From Lophium mytilinum (Eukaryota; Ascomycota; Dothideomycetes; Mytilinidiales; Mytilinidiaceae), in NCBI GenBank assembly GCA_010093605.1, contig MU004198.1:1184456-1248455 (forward strand): a stretch of DNA of 64,000 bases, written 5' to 3'. The notes beneath the pieces were generated by a model. That model was not told the origin of the DNA, did no database searches, and saw nothing but the letters and a program-made list of their open reading frames with translations. Shown piece by piece: positions 31,922-45,164 of this stretch (position 1 is its first letter; each line of letters begins with the position of its first letter). A program made the position numbers and the translations under genes.

Positions 31922-34900
31922 ATGTCCGAAAGACCTTTGCAAAACGCTTCGCTCCATGGCATTCACAAGGAACCTCGCACTCGTTCGAAGCTGCTTCTGT
32001 ACGACACGATTCGGCCCCAAATTCTCGAGTTCACATACGACAAGCTTCCCGAGGACAGAAAGCGCATCCGAATGCTTCGACTATTTCCTGGGGTCCTTGA
32101 CAATCCCCAGATAGATTGCGAGATGTTTGAGGCAGAATTTGACGAAAACCGTTACCTGCTGAAAGTCAACAAACAGGACGGAGGTAATGAGTACAACGGC
32201 ACGCAAGACAAGAATGTACAGAACGGGACGAAGAGCAAGAAAAAACCTCGGAAAGAACACATCATCCAGTATGAAGCTCTGTCCTGGCGATGGGGCGACG
32301 AGGTCAACACTCCTTACAGCATCATGATCAAAAAGGATGGCAAGCTTTATCGGAAACGTGTCTCGGAAACTCTCGGCCTGGCGCTGAAATACCTTCGACA
32401 CGCAGAAGATCGAATCCTCCGGATCGATGCCATCTGCATCAACAGAATGATCATGAAGAGCGCAGTTCCCAAGTCTCAATGATGTCGCTCGTGTACACTG
32501 GCGCGAGCCAAGTCTGCGTCTGGATTGGAGAAGACGACGACGAAAGCACAACCGCAATCCGCTTCATCAGGGAGGAAATTAACGAACTCAAAAACTTCGA
32601 CCGGCTCTGCACCGACAAACAGCATGCTCCAAAGTGGCGCGCCCTCCTGGTCCTGACGCAGCGCGCCTGGTTCTCCCGACGGTAGGTAGTGCAAGAGATC
32701 GCACTCGCCCAGAAAGCAACAGTGTACTGCGGCGCAGACGAGATATCATGGCGCGAGCTCGCTATCGCCGTTGAGCTCTTCGTCGAGGTCGAAACCGCGA
32801 CGCATCGTCTCTCCGAGTTGATGAAGAAAGACGACAAGTTCGCCCTAATTCCGAACTGGTTCGAACACATCTCCGAGCTGGGAGCTAGCCTCCTCGTCAA
32901 CGCGACTGCTCGAATCTTCAGAGAATATAAGAGAGGTCAGGGTACTTTCACGTCACTCACGCAGGCACCTTCTCGCCGAAGCCTGCTCAGCCTCGAGTAT
33001 CTTGTAACTTCTCTGTCGATATTCGACTGCGGACGTCCGCATGATTCCGTCTACGCCCTGGTCACAATTGCGAGAGACGCGACCCCCCTGCCGCCTTCTT
33101 CCGCCATGGAACGAACCAAGGAAGCCCTGATCGCGGAGGTGTTCTCGGACCAACTTGAACAGAAGCCGTATCCGCTCGACTACAACAGTCCCTATCCCGA
33201 CGTCTGCAAGGAGTTTACGCTTTTCTGCATCGAACGGTGTGCCAAAGCCGACCCACTTCAAGCCCTTGACATTCTTTGTCGACCGTGGGCAAAGGACTGG
33301 CAACCAGGTGAGTACATCGGGCAAGACTCTAAGAAGAATCTCAAATGGGAAACCCTCATTAAGCGTGAGGATCCTTGGATTACCCCAGAAGGCCGAGATG
33401 CTCCGGATACTTTCGAGCAGTACTGGGAGAGGGCGGAACAGGTTCTCCCTGTGCGGCCTAAGATCAAGCAATGGTTCCCCATTTCAAAGGATGACGAATC
33501 CACCCCAAATGAAACAACTATATCAGCGCCGCCGAAGGGTGCACTGAAACAGCAAAAGAAAAAGCAGCAGAAGAGAAGGAAAAAAGTGCAGAGCAATGAA
33601 GTCCCCAAGACCAACGACGAAGACGACGATGCAAATATCAAAGAACTCGGCCTCCCCTCTTGGGTTACCCGCATCACTGGCGCCCCCTTTGACATCTTCC
33701 CCCACCCAGGCATGGACATGGTGAAGATGGGCCGCAAGAACGCCGACCCCCTCGTCGGCATCCCGCAAGACGGCCACCGCAATTACAGCGCCGGGCAATC
33801 CAACGGCGTCGATCTCGCCACCCTAAAGTTCAAAAAGCGTGCCCGCCTCGGTCACTACAGCCTCTACGTCAAGGGCTTCCAATTCGACAGAGTGGCCGAG
33901 GTCGCGCAGGTATCCCAGGCCGGCGCTATACCAGCCTCTTGGCTTGATCTGGCGAAGTGGACGAATGCAAGGAGGCCAAGGCGGCCTGACGACGACCCGG
34001 GAGATCCACTGGAGGACTTTTGGCGCACGCTGGTCGCGGATCGCGGAATGCATGATCGGAATCCACCGTACTACTATGCCCGGGGGTGCAAGGAGACGAT
34101 CATGAAAGGGGGGATTCGGAGTAATGCTGTCAACACGACGGCGCTGATCTACAACGAGCGGAATTCTATCATCGCCGAGTTCTGTAGAAGAGTCCAGGCT
34201 GTCATCTGGAATAGAGCGCTTATCCGCACGTAGAAGGGCGCGCTAGGACTTGTGTCGGAGAATGTGAGGAGGAGCGACTTGATTTGTATTATTTATTGGT
34301 GTACTGTCCCTATCATTTTGAGGAAGGGAAAGCGGAAGACGGAGGAGGAGCGGCAGGAGGAGATTTTCGCGGACCATTTGGAGACGGTGACGAGAGCGTT
34401 ACGAAAGTGGGTTACGCATAGGCCTCGCACAGCCCGGTATTTGAAAAAGGATAAGACGTGGAAGGAGGGGGCGGAGGGGTAGGTGTGGTGTTTTGTGGGG
34501 GTGGTGGTTGGGTTGATGGTTGAGGATTTGCTGGCGCTGTAGTGGGCGAGTGTTGGGGGGTTGAGTCCTTCAAGATTTGAAAGAGTGTAATAAGAAATTT
34601 AAGACGGAGGCGAACGACAAGATCAAGTGGAAAGAAGCAAATGAACCGCAAAGCCAGAGCAATTGGGGAGAGAAAGAAGTCGAGGAAAAAGTTGGGGAGG
34701 AAATTGAGGAAGAAGCTGGAGAAGAAGTTGCGGAAGAAGTTGGACAAGAAGTTGGAGAAGAAGTTGGAGAAGAAGTTGGGGGAGAAGTTGGGGAAGATGC
34801 GCAGAAAAGAAACGAAGGAATCAACGGGGAAATTGGAGATGGGGATGGAATAACAGGAAACAACATGGCGAATGGAAAGAACGAGGGAGACAGAAAGGAC

Positions 34901-35272
34901 GAAAAGGGAAACGAGGAAGATAGGGTGAGAGCGGATCATAGTGGTAGTGTCGTAAACAGCGTTGAGGTTCAGGGAGGTGTTAAAGTCGCGGATTGGGACG
35001 GCGGTGCGAGTGAAGATGATGAGAGTGAATACTACAGCGAGGAGAGCGTAGATGACAGCGATGATAGTGAAGATAACAGCACAGAGCCTGAGGAAGCAGA
35101 GGAAGAAGAAATAGCAGAGAGGAAGACTAAACAAGCGAAAGCCGACCAAAGAGATCCATATCGGCATTACGAGTTCTTGGGGGAGGCGTACATCCATGGG
35201 GTAATGGATGGCGAGGCTGTACGGCAGAAGTTCTACAAAAACAAACCGGACCATGTCTTTGAAATTAGGTAG
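31922..35272 (+). pseudogene. Broken HET-domain (heterokaryon incompatibility) gene
   Basis: Remnant of a long HET protein. The start is at 31922 (MSERPLQNAS). The HET blocks are in order: YEALSWRWGDE, LRIDAICIN, VYTGASQVCVWIGE, RAWFSRR and VVQEIALA. A long middle follows (LLSLEYLVTSLSIFDCGRPHDSVYAL, DICRPW-like), then LGLVSENVRRSDLICII and, after an acidic low-complexity stretch, the family's closing block YEFLGEAYIHGVMDGEA (about 35166-35216). The order and spacing show one former gene, but the frame is broken about four times, inside the HET domain and towards the end. HET domains are TIR-like and trigger cell death on non-self fusion in filamentous fungi; loss of function is common. A spliced functional form cannot be formally excluded, but the breaks do not look like introns. 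Confidence 0.8.
34683..34797 (+). repeat. VGEE-coding minisatellite in the HET remnant
   Basis: Degenerate 12-bp units (GAAGAAGTTGGA and variants) in tandem, coding EEVG-type units on the plus strand. It separates the two C-terminal HET blocks. The antisense reading is an Asn/Phe-rich long frame with no support. Confidence 0.8.
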
Positions 35273-37296
35273 ACTCATAGGCATTAAGTACGGAATGTAT
35301 TCACGCTGATGCATTTGGGCGGCGCATGCGATTGAGTTTAGGGCGGCTTCACGTGTTTCTCCGATGCCTCTTCGAGTGTTTCTCCAGATCGCACGTTTAC
35401 TAGCAGGATCAAAACGCTGTTCGTCCGGCCTATCCATTCTGAAATCCGGATATCTTTGTCGGTAATGACAAAGTAATGTTGAGCAGTTTAGATCTTGTCC
35501 TGAAATCTGGATTGTGGTGTACAATAGCGATTCCCGTCTTCCTACGTCGCTACAACAACATAGGGGAAGTTATGTTTCAGGTCTATGTGACTTTCACTGC
35601 AGAAAATCTCGATAGGCGACTAGAACGAGGTGGATGAACGTGGTTTATTTTACTGAAGTATATGTCTAATTCAGGCAAACCGCTGGAATATGCAAGAGTA
35701 GATCTAATGCAACGCTAAAATCGAGCTTTCGAGAACATTGAGTAAGGCAAGGAGTATGGCTTTGTTCGCCATAGCTATTCCAATCAACAGACCACAAAGA
35801 TTGATTTTACACCACCCGTCAAAGTTTGGTATCCGGCCACATTTTGCCCTTCATCATTTCCAATCGGGACGCATCCTCCATCAGTGATGCCGGCGAAAGC
35901 ACCTAATCGAGGATACTATAAGCATAGCCTGCCTCCTATGCAAGGATAATTCATATCAAGCTAATACTTATCCTTGATGTCCCAAGACTAAGGATAATTG
36001 CTTACGAAACTGACCTCACGTTTCTCTGTACTCATCACGACACTGTGCCTTCGTAAGACTAACTCTCTCCATTGCAGGCTTAAGGATGAACAACTTAGCT
36101 CTTTCCTCCTCATGCTCGTTTGGATAGTCGCAGTTGCCTTGTCCAATTTTACCTTCACGTCCAGACTTTTCCCTCTTCCGATCGATAAGAAGTATGTAGA
36201 CCGACTTTGGAGACTACATGTCAGCTCTATTTTCTAGTCGTACTGGCACGGAAAGTCGTCAGTCAAAGACCGGGAAGGCTGTGGTCTCAGCTCACTCGTT
36301 TGTGAGAGGGCTCTAATGTTGGCGAGCAGCTGATGTGCGTATGAAGGGTCGATGCTGAGGGGAATCTCGGTGGTTCTTCTCCTGACTGAAAGCGGTTAGC
36401 CCTACCTTTTCTCCACCAATCGAAATTGGGTGTTTACTCCGCACTCTGGTCTTTACCCTGGAACTTCTCCTCAACAAGACGGCCTCTCATAGCAAATAGC
36501 GACGGTTTAGGAGTTAACTCGCGTATCGTATATCCTACACCCGTAGAGACTTTGAGAAACCTCATCATACCCAGAATCACTGACCTAGAACTAATGGGAC
36601 TCCCGACATTGCAAGCTCAACAGAGACAAACAAAACCTACACCTTTAGATTGACTCTAGCGACTCCAATTCATCCAGCCCGTCGATAATCAACGCTAACG
36701 CCCTATCCGGAGCTCTCTTCATATACATCCCGGTATTTCGAGTTGCGCTCCCCGTCGTCAAGGCTTCTAGAGGTCTTCTCCTCATTCTAAGAGTGGCGTT
36801 ACGTGCAGCGATCTCTCCAACCCGGCCTGGCGGGCCTCAAGCCTGTTCAGTCAGCATGCGATCAGTTTTCTATGAGGGCCATTGCGTACGGAAAGACGCG
36901 CCGGCCACCGCGATGCAGCGCTCAAGCCTCAGGTATCGACGCCATCAAAGCCTTTTACGCCTCTAGGCCAGGCGGGATGTCTCTCATTCAGCAAATACTG
37001 ACAGGAGCGGTACGATTTAGCCGGTTGGCAGTTTCTTATTGTGGTCATCCTTCGCCCGTCTGCTGAGCCGCCACAGTATACACATCGACTTTAGCCGGTC
37101 CGTTTGACCGCTTCGTATTTGCTTGGTCCCTTAATATGGTAAGGACCAAATAGAGATGGTGTCTATATGAAGCCCGCAATTCATTGCTGTCGAAAAGTCT
37201 TCCTTAGTCGTTGGTCTTCGTGAGACTGAAGCACCGTCTTCGGTAGCTGCGTTACTCCTACGCTCATATTCTATCTTCGCGAGAAATTCTTTCGTT
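35273..37296. other. 2-kb region without a supported gene
   Basis: Read on both strands; only short frames without domain features. It contains the promoter of the sugar transporter, no clear TATA. Confidence 0.4.
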
Positions 37297-39270
37297 ATGG
37301 CACCTGCAGTAGCTATACCCGTGTTGAAGAAGGGTGAGGTTGAGCTTGCTCAGGCAGAGGCGCCTCACCTCCGCAAGGTGCATTGGCGCTCCGATCCAGG
37401 TCTGCGAAAGCTCTATGCATGGGCATTCGTTATCTGCATTGCCTCCGCAACGACTGGTTACGATGGGTTAGTGGGATTCCTCTCTCTAGTCTGACAATCG
37501 GGCGACAAGAATTCTTACTCTTCCAGATCTATGTTGAACAACCTGCGTATCTTGGATACCTGGACTGGTTACTTCCATGATCCTACCGGCTCCAAATTAG
37601 GCCTCTTGACGGCGCTCTACAGCATTGGCAGTATTGCTAGCCTTCCGGTCACGTAAGGACTGGTCGAAAGAACATGCAAACCAATTCGCTAAAGCGCTAC
37701 AGTCCTTTCATTGCCGACCACTATGGCCGAAAGCTTGCCATTACCATTGGATGTATCATCATGATTGCAGGAGCAGCGGTACAGTCCGGAGCTAAGAACC
37801 TCGAGAGCAAGTACACCCGCTGAACTTTTGGGGTCGAGACTGATTCGTTGCAGTGTTCATGGCCGGTCGCTTCTTCATGGGTTTCGGAAACAGTCTTGCT
37901 CAGCTTTCATCTCCTCTATTGCTCACAGAGCTTTGCCATCCTCAACATCGAGGCCGCGTGACCGCCATCTATAATTGCCTATGGAATGTTGGTGCCATTA
38001 GTATGATAATGCCTCCATCAACACTTCTAAGACATTTTACTAACAAGTATCTTAGTTTGTACCTGGCTGACCTTCGGTACCAAGAGAATCGGCAGTGATT
38101 GGTCCTGGAGAATTCCAGCTCTTACCCAAGCCTTCCCCTCGGTTATCCAATTAGCATTCATCTTCTTCATCCCCGAATCTCCACGTTGGCTCATCGCCAA
38201 GGAACGAAACGACGAGGCTCTCAATATCCTCGGAAAATATCACGCCAATGGCAATAACGACGATCCCACGGTCCAATTCGAGTTCCACGAAATCAAAGAG
38301 ACGCTCCGTTTGGAGTTTCAATACCAGAAGACTAGCAGCTATCTGGACTTTCTTAAGACCAAAGGAAATAGATACCGGCTTCTACTGCTGGCCTCTCTTG
38401 GACTTTTCTCGCAGTGGTCTGGCAATGGACTGGTCAGCTACTATGCTACGGACGTTTATAAGAGCATTGGCATCACTGACGGCGACACGCAACTTGGAGT
38501 ATGTATCACTCGATAACATCCACATGCTGAAATCTTTGCTAAATCTCGGGTAGCTCAACGGAGGCCTCACGATCCTCGCTCTCATCGTTAGTTGTTCCTG
38601 CGCCATGATGGTTGATAAAATTGGCCGTCGACCTTTATTCATTGCTGCCACCGCTTGTACGTACCCGCCTCCAACCAAAACCCATAAGCTCACTAGATCC
38701 TAATCTGGGGTGTAGGCATGTGCATCTCCTTCATCGCCTGGACCATCTGCGCCGCCTACCAAGAGCGCGATGGCAACGCCGGCGCCGGCCGCGCCGTCAT
38801 CGCCTTCATTTGGATCTTCAACGTCTCGTACGCCCTCGCCTGGTCCGGGCTGCTCGTCGCCTACACTGTCGAGATCTTGCCTTTCAAGATCCGCGCCAAG
38901 GGTCTTATGCTGATGAATTTCTTTATTCAAGTCGCTTTGACTATCAACCAGTACGTCAATCCACTGGGATTCGATCACTTGAAGCCGAACTGGAAGTTTT
39001 ATACTATCTACGCTGTAAGCTCCCATCCACGTTTTCCTTTTTAGTACGCGGTTTGACGTAGTTTTCTAGGTTTGGCTGTTCCTCGAACTGCTTTTTGTTT
39101 CGTTCCTCTATGTTGAGACACGCGGTCCTACGCTTGAGGAGATTGCGAAGATCTTTGATGGCCCGAATGCGGAGGTTGCGCATGTGGATATCGAGAAGGT
39201 TGAGTCGGATGTCGTTGCTACGGGGTATGAGAAGGGCGATGGGGTGCATATTGAACATTCACGTCTCTAG
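37297..39270 (+). CDS. MFS sugar transporter (hexose/lactose permease-like)
   Basis: Eight exons: 37297-37466, 37528-37662, 37703-37806, 37854-38000, 38056-38498, 38554-38656, 38716-39014 and 39070-39270; 533 aa with every junction in phase. Sugar-porter signs: ATTGYDGSMLNNL after TM1, FIADHYGRK after TM2, FMAGRFFMGFG in TM4, the cytosolic PESPRWLIAKER, and VDKIGRRPLF and VSFLYVETRGPTLEEI (PETRG-type) in the second half. Intron 3 (37807-37853) starts with GCAAGT rather than GT; only this GC-AG choice keeps the frame (the GT three bases on does not). Plasma-membrane H+/sugar symport is inferred; closest type is LAC12-like fungal permeases. The substrate cannot be read from sequence. Confidence 0.93.
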
Positions 39271-41639
39271 ACTGTTCTCTTGGTCCATTTGTTCGGTACA
39301 AGTTTTGGTGTGAGTTTAGGTCGTGGCGATTAGCAAGATGAGGAGGAACGGGTTGTGCAAGAGTAATGCGATCGTTAGTTTGATGCTTATCACGTGCGCT
39401 CGGTGAGCGATGCTAAATTTCTACTCGATGATAGTTTGCTTGACTGTTGACTGCTCTTCGGGGATTCAAAATACGCTTCAAAGTCCCATGAAACGTAGCG
39501 CACTATTACGTAGTTGGATAAAAAATGATGGTATATTTGTCCAGTCGTCTTACGCCTTTCAGAGTGAAAAACATGCAGGGCTTGGAAAGAGGCCCAGGGA
39601 GTATATCCTTGAAAGCTGACATCCGAAGACGTTTGAGCATCGTCCATCTACTCTCCATAAGCCATGGTACTGGGATATGTTGCGAAGTCTAGTTGACCGG
39701 ACGCCCGCGTGATTCAGAACAATAAGGGGAGCGGACTTGTAGCGGGAATCGTAGGCTTGATGCAATATCTTCAAAACCTAGATACTACCATCTCCTGACC
39801 TCTCTAGGTCTGGGAAAGCTTTCAATCTCGTATAAGTCGTGTCTAGACCTTCGAAGTCGTCCACCGGGTGCAGAAGCAACACGACAAGACCCGAAGTGAG
39901 GTCAGCAGCGAGGGAACACATGAACGGTAGAAGCAGGACCCTGCCAACGTCGTACTTGCATTGTGGCGGGTAGTCGATCGTCACGAGGTTGTTTTGCGGG
40001 GTATGCATCTCCTGTCTAACGGGCCCTCTATCGTTCATTGCGTTCGAAATTTGCAAATAGTTGCCATTTGATGAGCTTATCACGGGACCACGAAGATGCG
40101 GTGTCCGCTCGTCGTGGAGGAAATCAATGCAGCACCATCACAGTCGGCCACACGAAGAAAAAGGTTGCAATACTAACCGTCAGCAGGATCACGAAGAATG
40201 GAGTTAAGATGAGGTTGGCGATAATGGGTGAATGGGTCTTCGGGAGCTAGATCAGCCACCTGGCGATCTTCCGTGAAGGTTAAAACGTTGATTGGACGGC
40301 AGGCTTCGGAACAGCTGAAGCGGCCAGCGCCAATCAATATTCTTGGCACCTGAAGCCGGGCCTTTCAGCAGGGACTTCCTCGCTTCTTCTGCCTCTGTTC
40401 AGCTCCTCCATCTCCCTCTCTTCCGGAACTCAAACGCACGTTGCCAGCTGCTTCCAGCTTCCAAGGCGACGATCCACCATGGCTTTTCGGAGAGTTGCTG
40501 AGTGCACCGTACTCGGAGTCGATGGATGCCTACAGCTTGTCGAAGCTCAAGTACAACCTGTAACGGAGTGCAATCCGCGGGGGCTGGACAAACCAGAGAC
40601 AGCGGACAGCAATCGCGACGCTTGCGAAAAACACTTCTCCAGGGCCATCTACGAGCTCGGCCGTTCTCTTGCACTCATGCAAGCAATGCCCCTGGATCGC
40701 CGCTTGTCAAATGCTATCTCGAGGCTTTGCCGCACGCTCCACCAGGAGCCCTCATGTCGGCCAATGCGGTGAAACAATCACCACCCGTCGAGCAACGTTC
40801 TACATCGCAGTTCCGCCTCAATCAGACTTTAGCTCCTGGGACGCGTCATATGCAGCTTGGAAACAACCTGTTTCGATTTCGAAAGCATATCTTGCCATTC
40901 GGCATTCGCCGGTAGACGAAGACGTACGTACCCTGGATGAGACGACACCTGCAGGAACCACAGCGTATGGGTACAAAACTCAAAGCTCCCGAACTCGCTG
41001 GCCATAGATCATTCGGTGACGACCTTGACCGTTATCCACCGGCAGACTGTCCCCTGCATGCAGTCACATAGGCTCTGCAGTAGTCAGCCTTCCTGCTGCT
41101 TCTGCGTGCGCAAATGTCCGATTCTACCGGCCAAGATCCCTTGGTGACGCGTGCAAAAGCCTCAGATATCAGAGGAGACCCATCTTGGCAGCCCAATGCC
41201 AATCGCTCTCCCCAGCCTTCTCTGTCTTATCGCGTCTTCTCTTGTCCCAAGCTCCGTTTTCGACTTCGGCTCTCCGCGTTATCCACTCCCGGGGGTGAAT
41301 ATGCTCGCACCTCATGAAGTCAATAGGCCCAGTCGGTGCTGAAAGCTTACGCTTCACCAGCGGACCTGTTTTGGCCGATTAGCTGCAGTGTTACGCCTAT
41401 ATGCACCTCCCCATGATGGTGGACTGTTCGTCGATCACTACTTGACATCGGTGCTGGCCTTGGGAGGCGTCAAGCCATGGCAGCGCCATCCCGCTCGTTA
41501 CCGTAAGTAGTGGAAGTTAGCCGCTCACTTCCTCAAATGCTCTACGTTCTATCCCGTTTCCAAGAGATAGCCCTCAGTAGGTTGAAAACAGCCCGAGTCA
41601 TTCCCGTACATCAAATAAAGATTAACACGCCCCTAGATT
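39271..41639. other. 2.4-kb region, one weak membrane-protein-like remnant
   Basis: No supported gene. On the minus strand near 40250-40130 an open stretch after a TAG acceptor-like site reads as a hydrophobic, protein-like segment (HSPIIANLILTPFFVILL). A second frame at 40011-39778 (CKYDVGRVLLLPFMC) could be a further exon. No start exon or family could be found, so this may be a decayed or unrecognised small membrane-protein gene. The rest (40400-41640) shows nothing. Confidence 0.3.
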
Positions 41640-43594
41640 ATGCGGTCCATCCCAAGTACAAGTAGTTACTTTGACCCTTCAGCAGCTCCACTGCCTAGGA
41701 TGTATACGAGTTCCAAAAGATTTCCTACCGTCCAGCGGCATAGCTCGCACCTATACGACCCACTTTCCGGCAATCTAGCACCCACGATTTCCGAGCTCGC
41801 CAAGTCGCGAGCTATGAACCGCATCTCGACCCACTCGTCCTTCTCAATAAGACCGCACAGCAGACTTCAAAATCACCGGTTGAGCAATAAAGCTATTGAA
41901 GACCTAAAAGCGCTCGAGAAGGACGTTGAATTCCTCGATGTCTCGGCTATTCCAAGCTCACCCGCCTCAGCCTCATCCGGCGTGAGTAACGATCCACCGC
42001 CGCCAACGAAGCCAGACATGTCTCTAGAACACCAGATAGCATTCATCTTGATTGTTTGCTCTGCCCAATTTCTTTCATTAGGCGGCATGAACCAAACGGT
42101 CGCGCCGGTCATGATCCTGGCCAAGTATTTTCATATTCAAGACTACGGTACGCTGAGCTGGTTCTCAGCGGCTTACAGTATGACAGTGGGGACTTTAATT
42201 TTGCCTGCAGGTAAGGGTTATTCCAAGTAGTGTGCGACTTTTTGAAACGTTGTAAACTGCGTCATACTGGCATGTATCTGCTAACACATGGTACAGGCAG
42301 GCTTGGCGACATGTACGGCCACAAGAAGGTCTTCCTGATAGGTTGGGCATGGTTCTCCATGTGGTCTCTGATATCGGGCTTCTGTTACAGGTGGGGTGTT
42401 GTCGTGTTCAGCGTATGCCGCGCGTTCCAAGGCATAGGACCAGCCTTGATAGTGCCCAACGCCATTGCCCTTATCGGCCGGAACTTTCCAATCGGCGTGA
42501 AAAGGAATACGGTTTTCGCATGCTTCGGTGCAGCGGGGCCTACAGGAGCAACCGCCGGCGCCGTCTTTTCAGCTCTAATTTCAGAGTTATATTGGTGGCC
42601 GTGGTGTTTCTGGATACTCTCAGCTGTGTGTCTCTGCGTCATGGCCATGACTTTCTGCATCATCCCTAACGAAGACGGCCCTTTGCATCCCCCTGGAATC
42701 GACCCCCCGACTTTCGACTACCTAGGCTCGCTAACAGGAGTCACCGGCCTAGTGCTCATCAACTTCGCCCTTAACCAAGCCCCCCTCGCCGGGTGGTCCA
42801 CGCCCTACATCCCCGCCCTCCTAACCCTCGGCCTCGCCTCCATCGCCCTCTTCATTTACGTCGAGCTCTACACAGCCCCGCACCCCCTCATCCCCATCCG
42901 CGGCCTCGGCTTCGAAGCCCTCTTCGCCCTCGCCTGCATCGCCGCGGGCTGGGGCAGCCACGGCATATGGGCCTACTACCTCTACCTCTTCCTCGAGCAC
43001 CTACGCGGGCACAGCGCCCTCCTCACCGCCGCCGAAACCTCCCCGGTCGCCCTCACTGGCATCTTCTTCGCCCTCTCCACCGTCTGGCTGCTCCGCCGCA
43101 TCGCCGTGTCGTGGGTCATGCTGCTCGCCATGCTCTTCTTCCTCCTCGGCGCGCTGCTGATGGCTACAGCACCACTGCATCAGACGTATTGGGCGCAGAC
43201 GTTTGTCTCGGTGCTGCTGATGCCCGGCGCGATGAACCTCTCGTTCCCGGCCGCGACGATCCTGTTGAGTTCGGCGCTGCCGAAGGAGAAGCAGGGGATC
43301 GCGGCGAGTTTGGTGAGTACGATGGTGAACTATAGTATTAGCTGTGGGTTGGGGTTCGCGGGGTCGATTCATCGGTATACTATTCAGCGGACTGCGAAGG
43401 AGTTGGGGCTACAGGGGGCGGCGCTGCTAGGGGATGCGACGCCGAATGTTGTGCAGTCGAGGCTGATGGGGTTGAGGGGCGCGTACTGTTTTGCGGTTGG
43501 CTTGAGTGGGCTGGGCGTGGTGGTTGCGGCGGTGTTTATCTTTGTGTCGAAGCGGAAAGAGAGGGCGAGGGTGAAGGAGGAGGGGGATGGGTGA
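41640..43594 (+). CDS. MFS transporter, 14-TM DHA2 type (Atr1/Amf1-like)
   Basis: Two exons, 41640-42210 and 42297-43594, intron 86 bp (GTAAGG..TACAG); 622 aa. A disordered Ser/Pro-rich cytosolic leader of about 125 residues precedes TM1 (IAFILIVCSAQFLSLGG). The splice junction rebuilds motif A, PAGRLGDMYGHKK, which strongly supports the model. Motif C-like AAGPTGATAGAVF and CRAFQGIGPALIVPNAIALI follow. The second half has the extra helices expected of 14-TM carriers. The motif set resembles yeast Atr1/Amf1 relatives (boron or aminotriazole export, ammonium). The substrate here is unknown. Separated from neighbours by long non-coding stretches, so no cluster context. Confidence 0.92.
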
Positions 43595-45164
43595 GTGAGC
43601 TCCCGGAGTTCGAGTTCGCTGCTGTGGCGGTACGGAAGAGGTAAAAAGCTTTGGTGGATGGATGATATATTGTATATGTACCCTTGTATAGGGAGTGGGG
43701 ATCAGTTGGCATGGCACAAACGTCGTCAGAAGCATGGAAGGGTCTCTGGAAAACGGGTTTTGTATCTGCAAAAACGTCGGTATTATGTAGAATCATGCGT
43801 TATGAGAACTGTTGCTGCTGCATTGGCAACTTTCAAAATGAGCAATCCCTTCAAATATTGCAAAGAAGTTGTACACAGACTCTTCAGTAGCAAACCGTCA
43901 TATCCTGCCAGATACTTTGTCCCATCCATACTCAGCAACCATTCCTAAACACCGACAAACTCCCCCAAAAAGCACCACCTAACCCATCCCTGGCATAAAC
44001 TCCAAAAGCCTAGACGATCGCGGTATGAATACAACGTCTAGTCATCATTTCCCCCGTTACAATCCCCATAGATCAATCAGTGTTCCCATCGTTTCTCATA
44101 TCCACACCAGCATTTCAAATCGCGGTATCAATACAAATTTCTCTCTGTCAAACACGCCTCACAGATCACAAATCTCAGCAAACTAGTCTCGTCGCCTACC
44201 ACTTCATCCACACGGCCGCGGATGCGGCTAATGGAAAATGTGGTATGACTTCCACGATCCGGGGTGTAGATGAATTTGGCATATGAAGCCCCTCAGCACG
44301 CTCCCACCGCACCTCCTCGCAAGCCCAACCTCTACCACAGCGACCGCAATGCGCACCGCTCGTACAAGTAGCGCCCCAGCCGCCAGCGCCTCTACCGCAA
44401 ACGCGTCCGCTTCAAATGCGCTTCAGACGCACCGGAGTGGGTCCGCAGCATCACTTCATGAGACACGACTTGCCCCCTTTTGGAATTAACAAACCAGTGC
44501 ATTTCAAAAGCGAGCGCCTTAGTGACGACGGCCGGCCTCCTGTCGTAAGCCCACGGCCCTAGAAGTGGCCCCCTGGGCTTGAGATGCATAGCGTGTAGTG
44601 GGTGGATGAAGATGCTTGGTTGCGGTGACTTCGCCGTGGAGGGTGCTCTGGACGCAGTTTCAAGGGGATGAGTGGAGCGGCTTGAGCGCTGGCATGTGCG
44701 CACTTCTATTCAGGGCGAATAGATGTGTCTGAGATTGGTGGGAGGGGTTTGGTACGGTGGGTTTTGTGAGGGGAGATTGGGTAAGGGGGATAGGTGTGGG
44801 AGCGAGATGATTTAGTTTGGGGAAAGGGGGGTGGAGTTGTGGGATGTATGAGGCGGAGAGCAATAGTGTCGGAAGGGGCAGCTGAGGGGGAAGGAAATCC
44901 ACTCACCCGCATGTACGGTAGTGAGCCCGCGGAACTTATCTAGATGGATGCGTTCGAGTTTGGGGAGTGTGCCTCGATAGATTCTCAGGACGCTGAGGGA
45001 GGTTCAAGGGTTCTCTTTCACCTTGAAAGCTAGTAGACTTGCCATATCATCTTAGATAGCAGTAAAGACAGATAGAGCTCATAGAACAGCATCACGATAC
45101 CACATAGTGAGGAGCAACCAGATATTCTAGAACGGTATTCCAGCTATACTGAACTCCGACTCCT
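43595..45164. other. Non-coding, possible exon trace
   Basis: 1.57 kb. A stretch at 44285-44460 in one plus frame is rich in Arg/Tyr/Ser and protein-like but closed by a stop and without family. G-rich strand bias at 44650-44900 (polypurine tract). No gene called. Confidence 0.35.

Noticed and set aside
34412-35524. 370-codon minus-strand frame rich in Asn/Phe/Ser
   Set aside because: Antisense reading of the VGEE minisatellite and the HET C-terminal block; the plus strand carries the conserved motif.
40479-40772. Frame with slight likeness to the start of ComM/Mg-chelatase-like proteins
   Set aside because: Only a few scattered residues agree and no Walker motif or continuation follows.
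42793-43335. 180-codon alternate frame in the DHA2 carrier
   Set aside because: Pro/Arg/His-rich shadow of the transporter frame.
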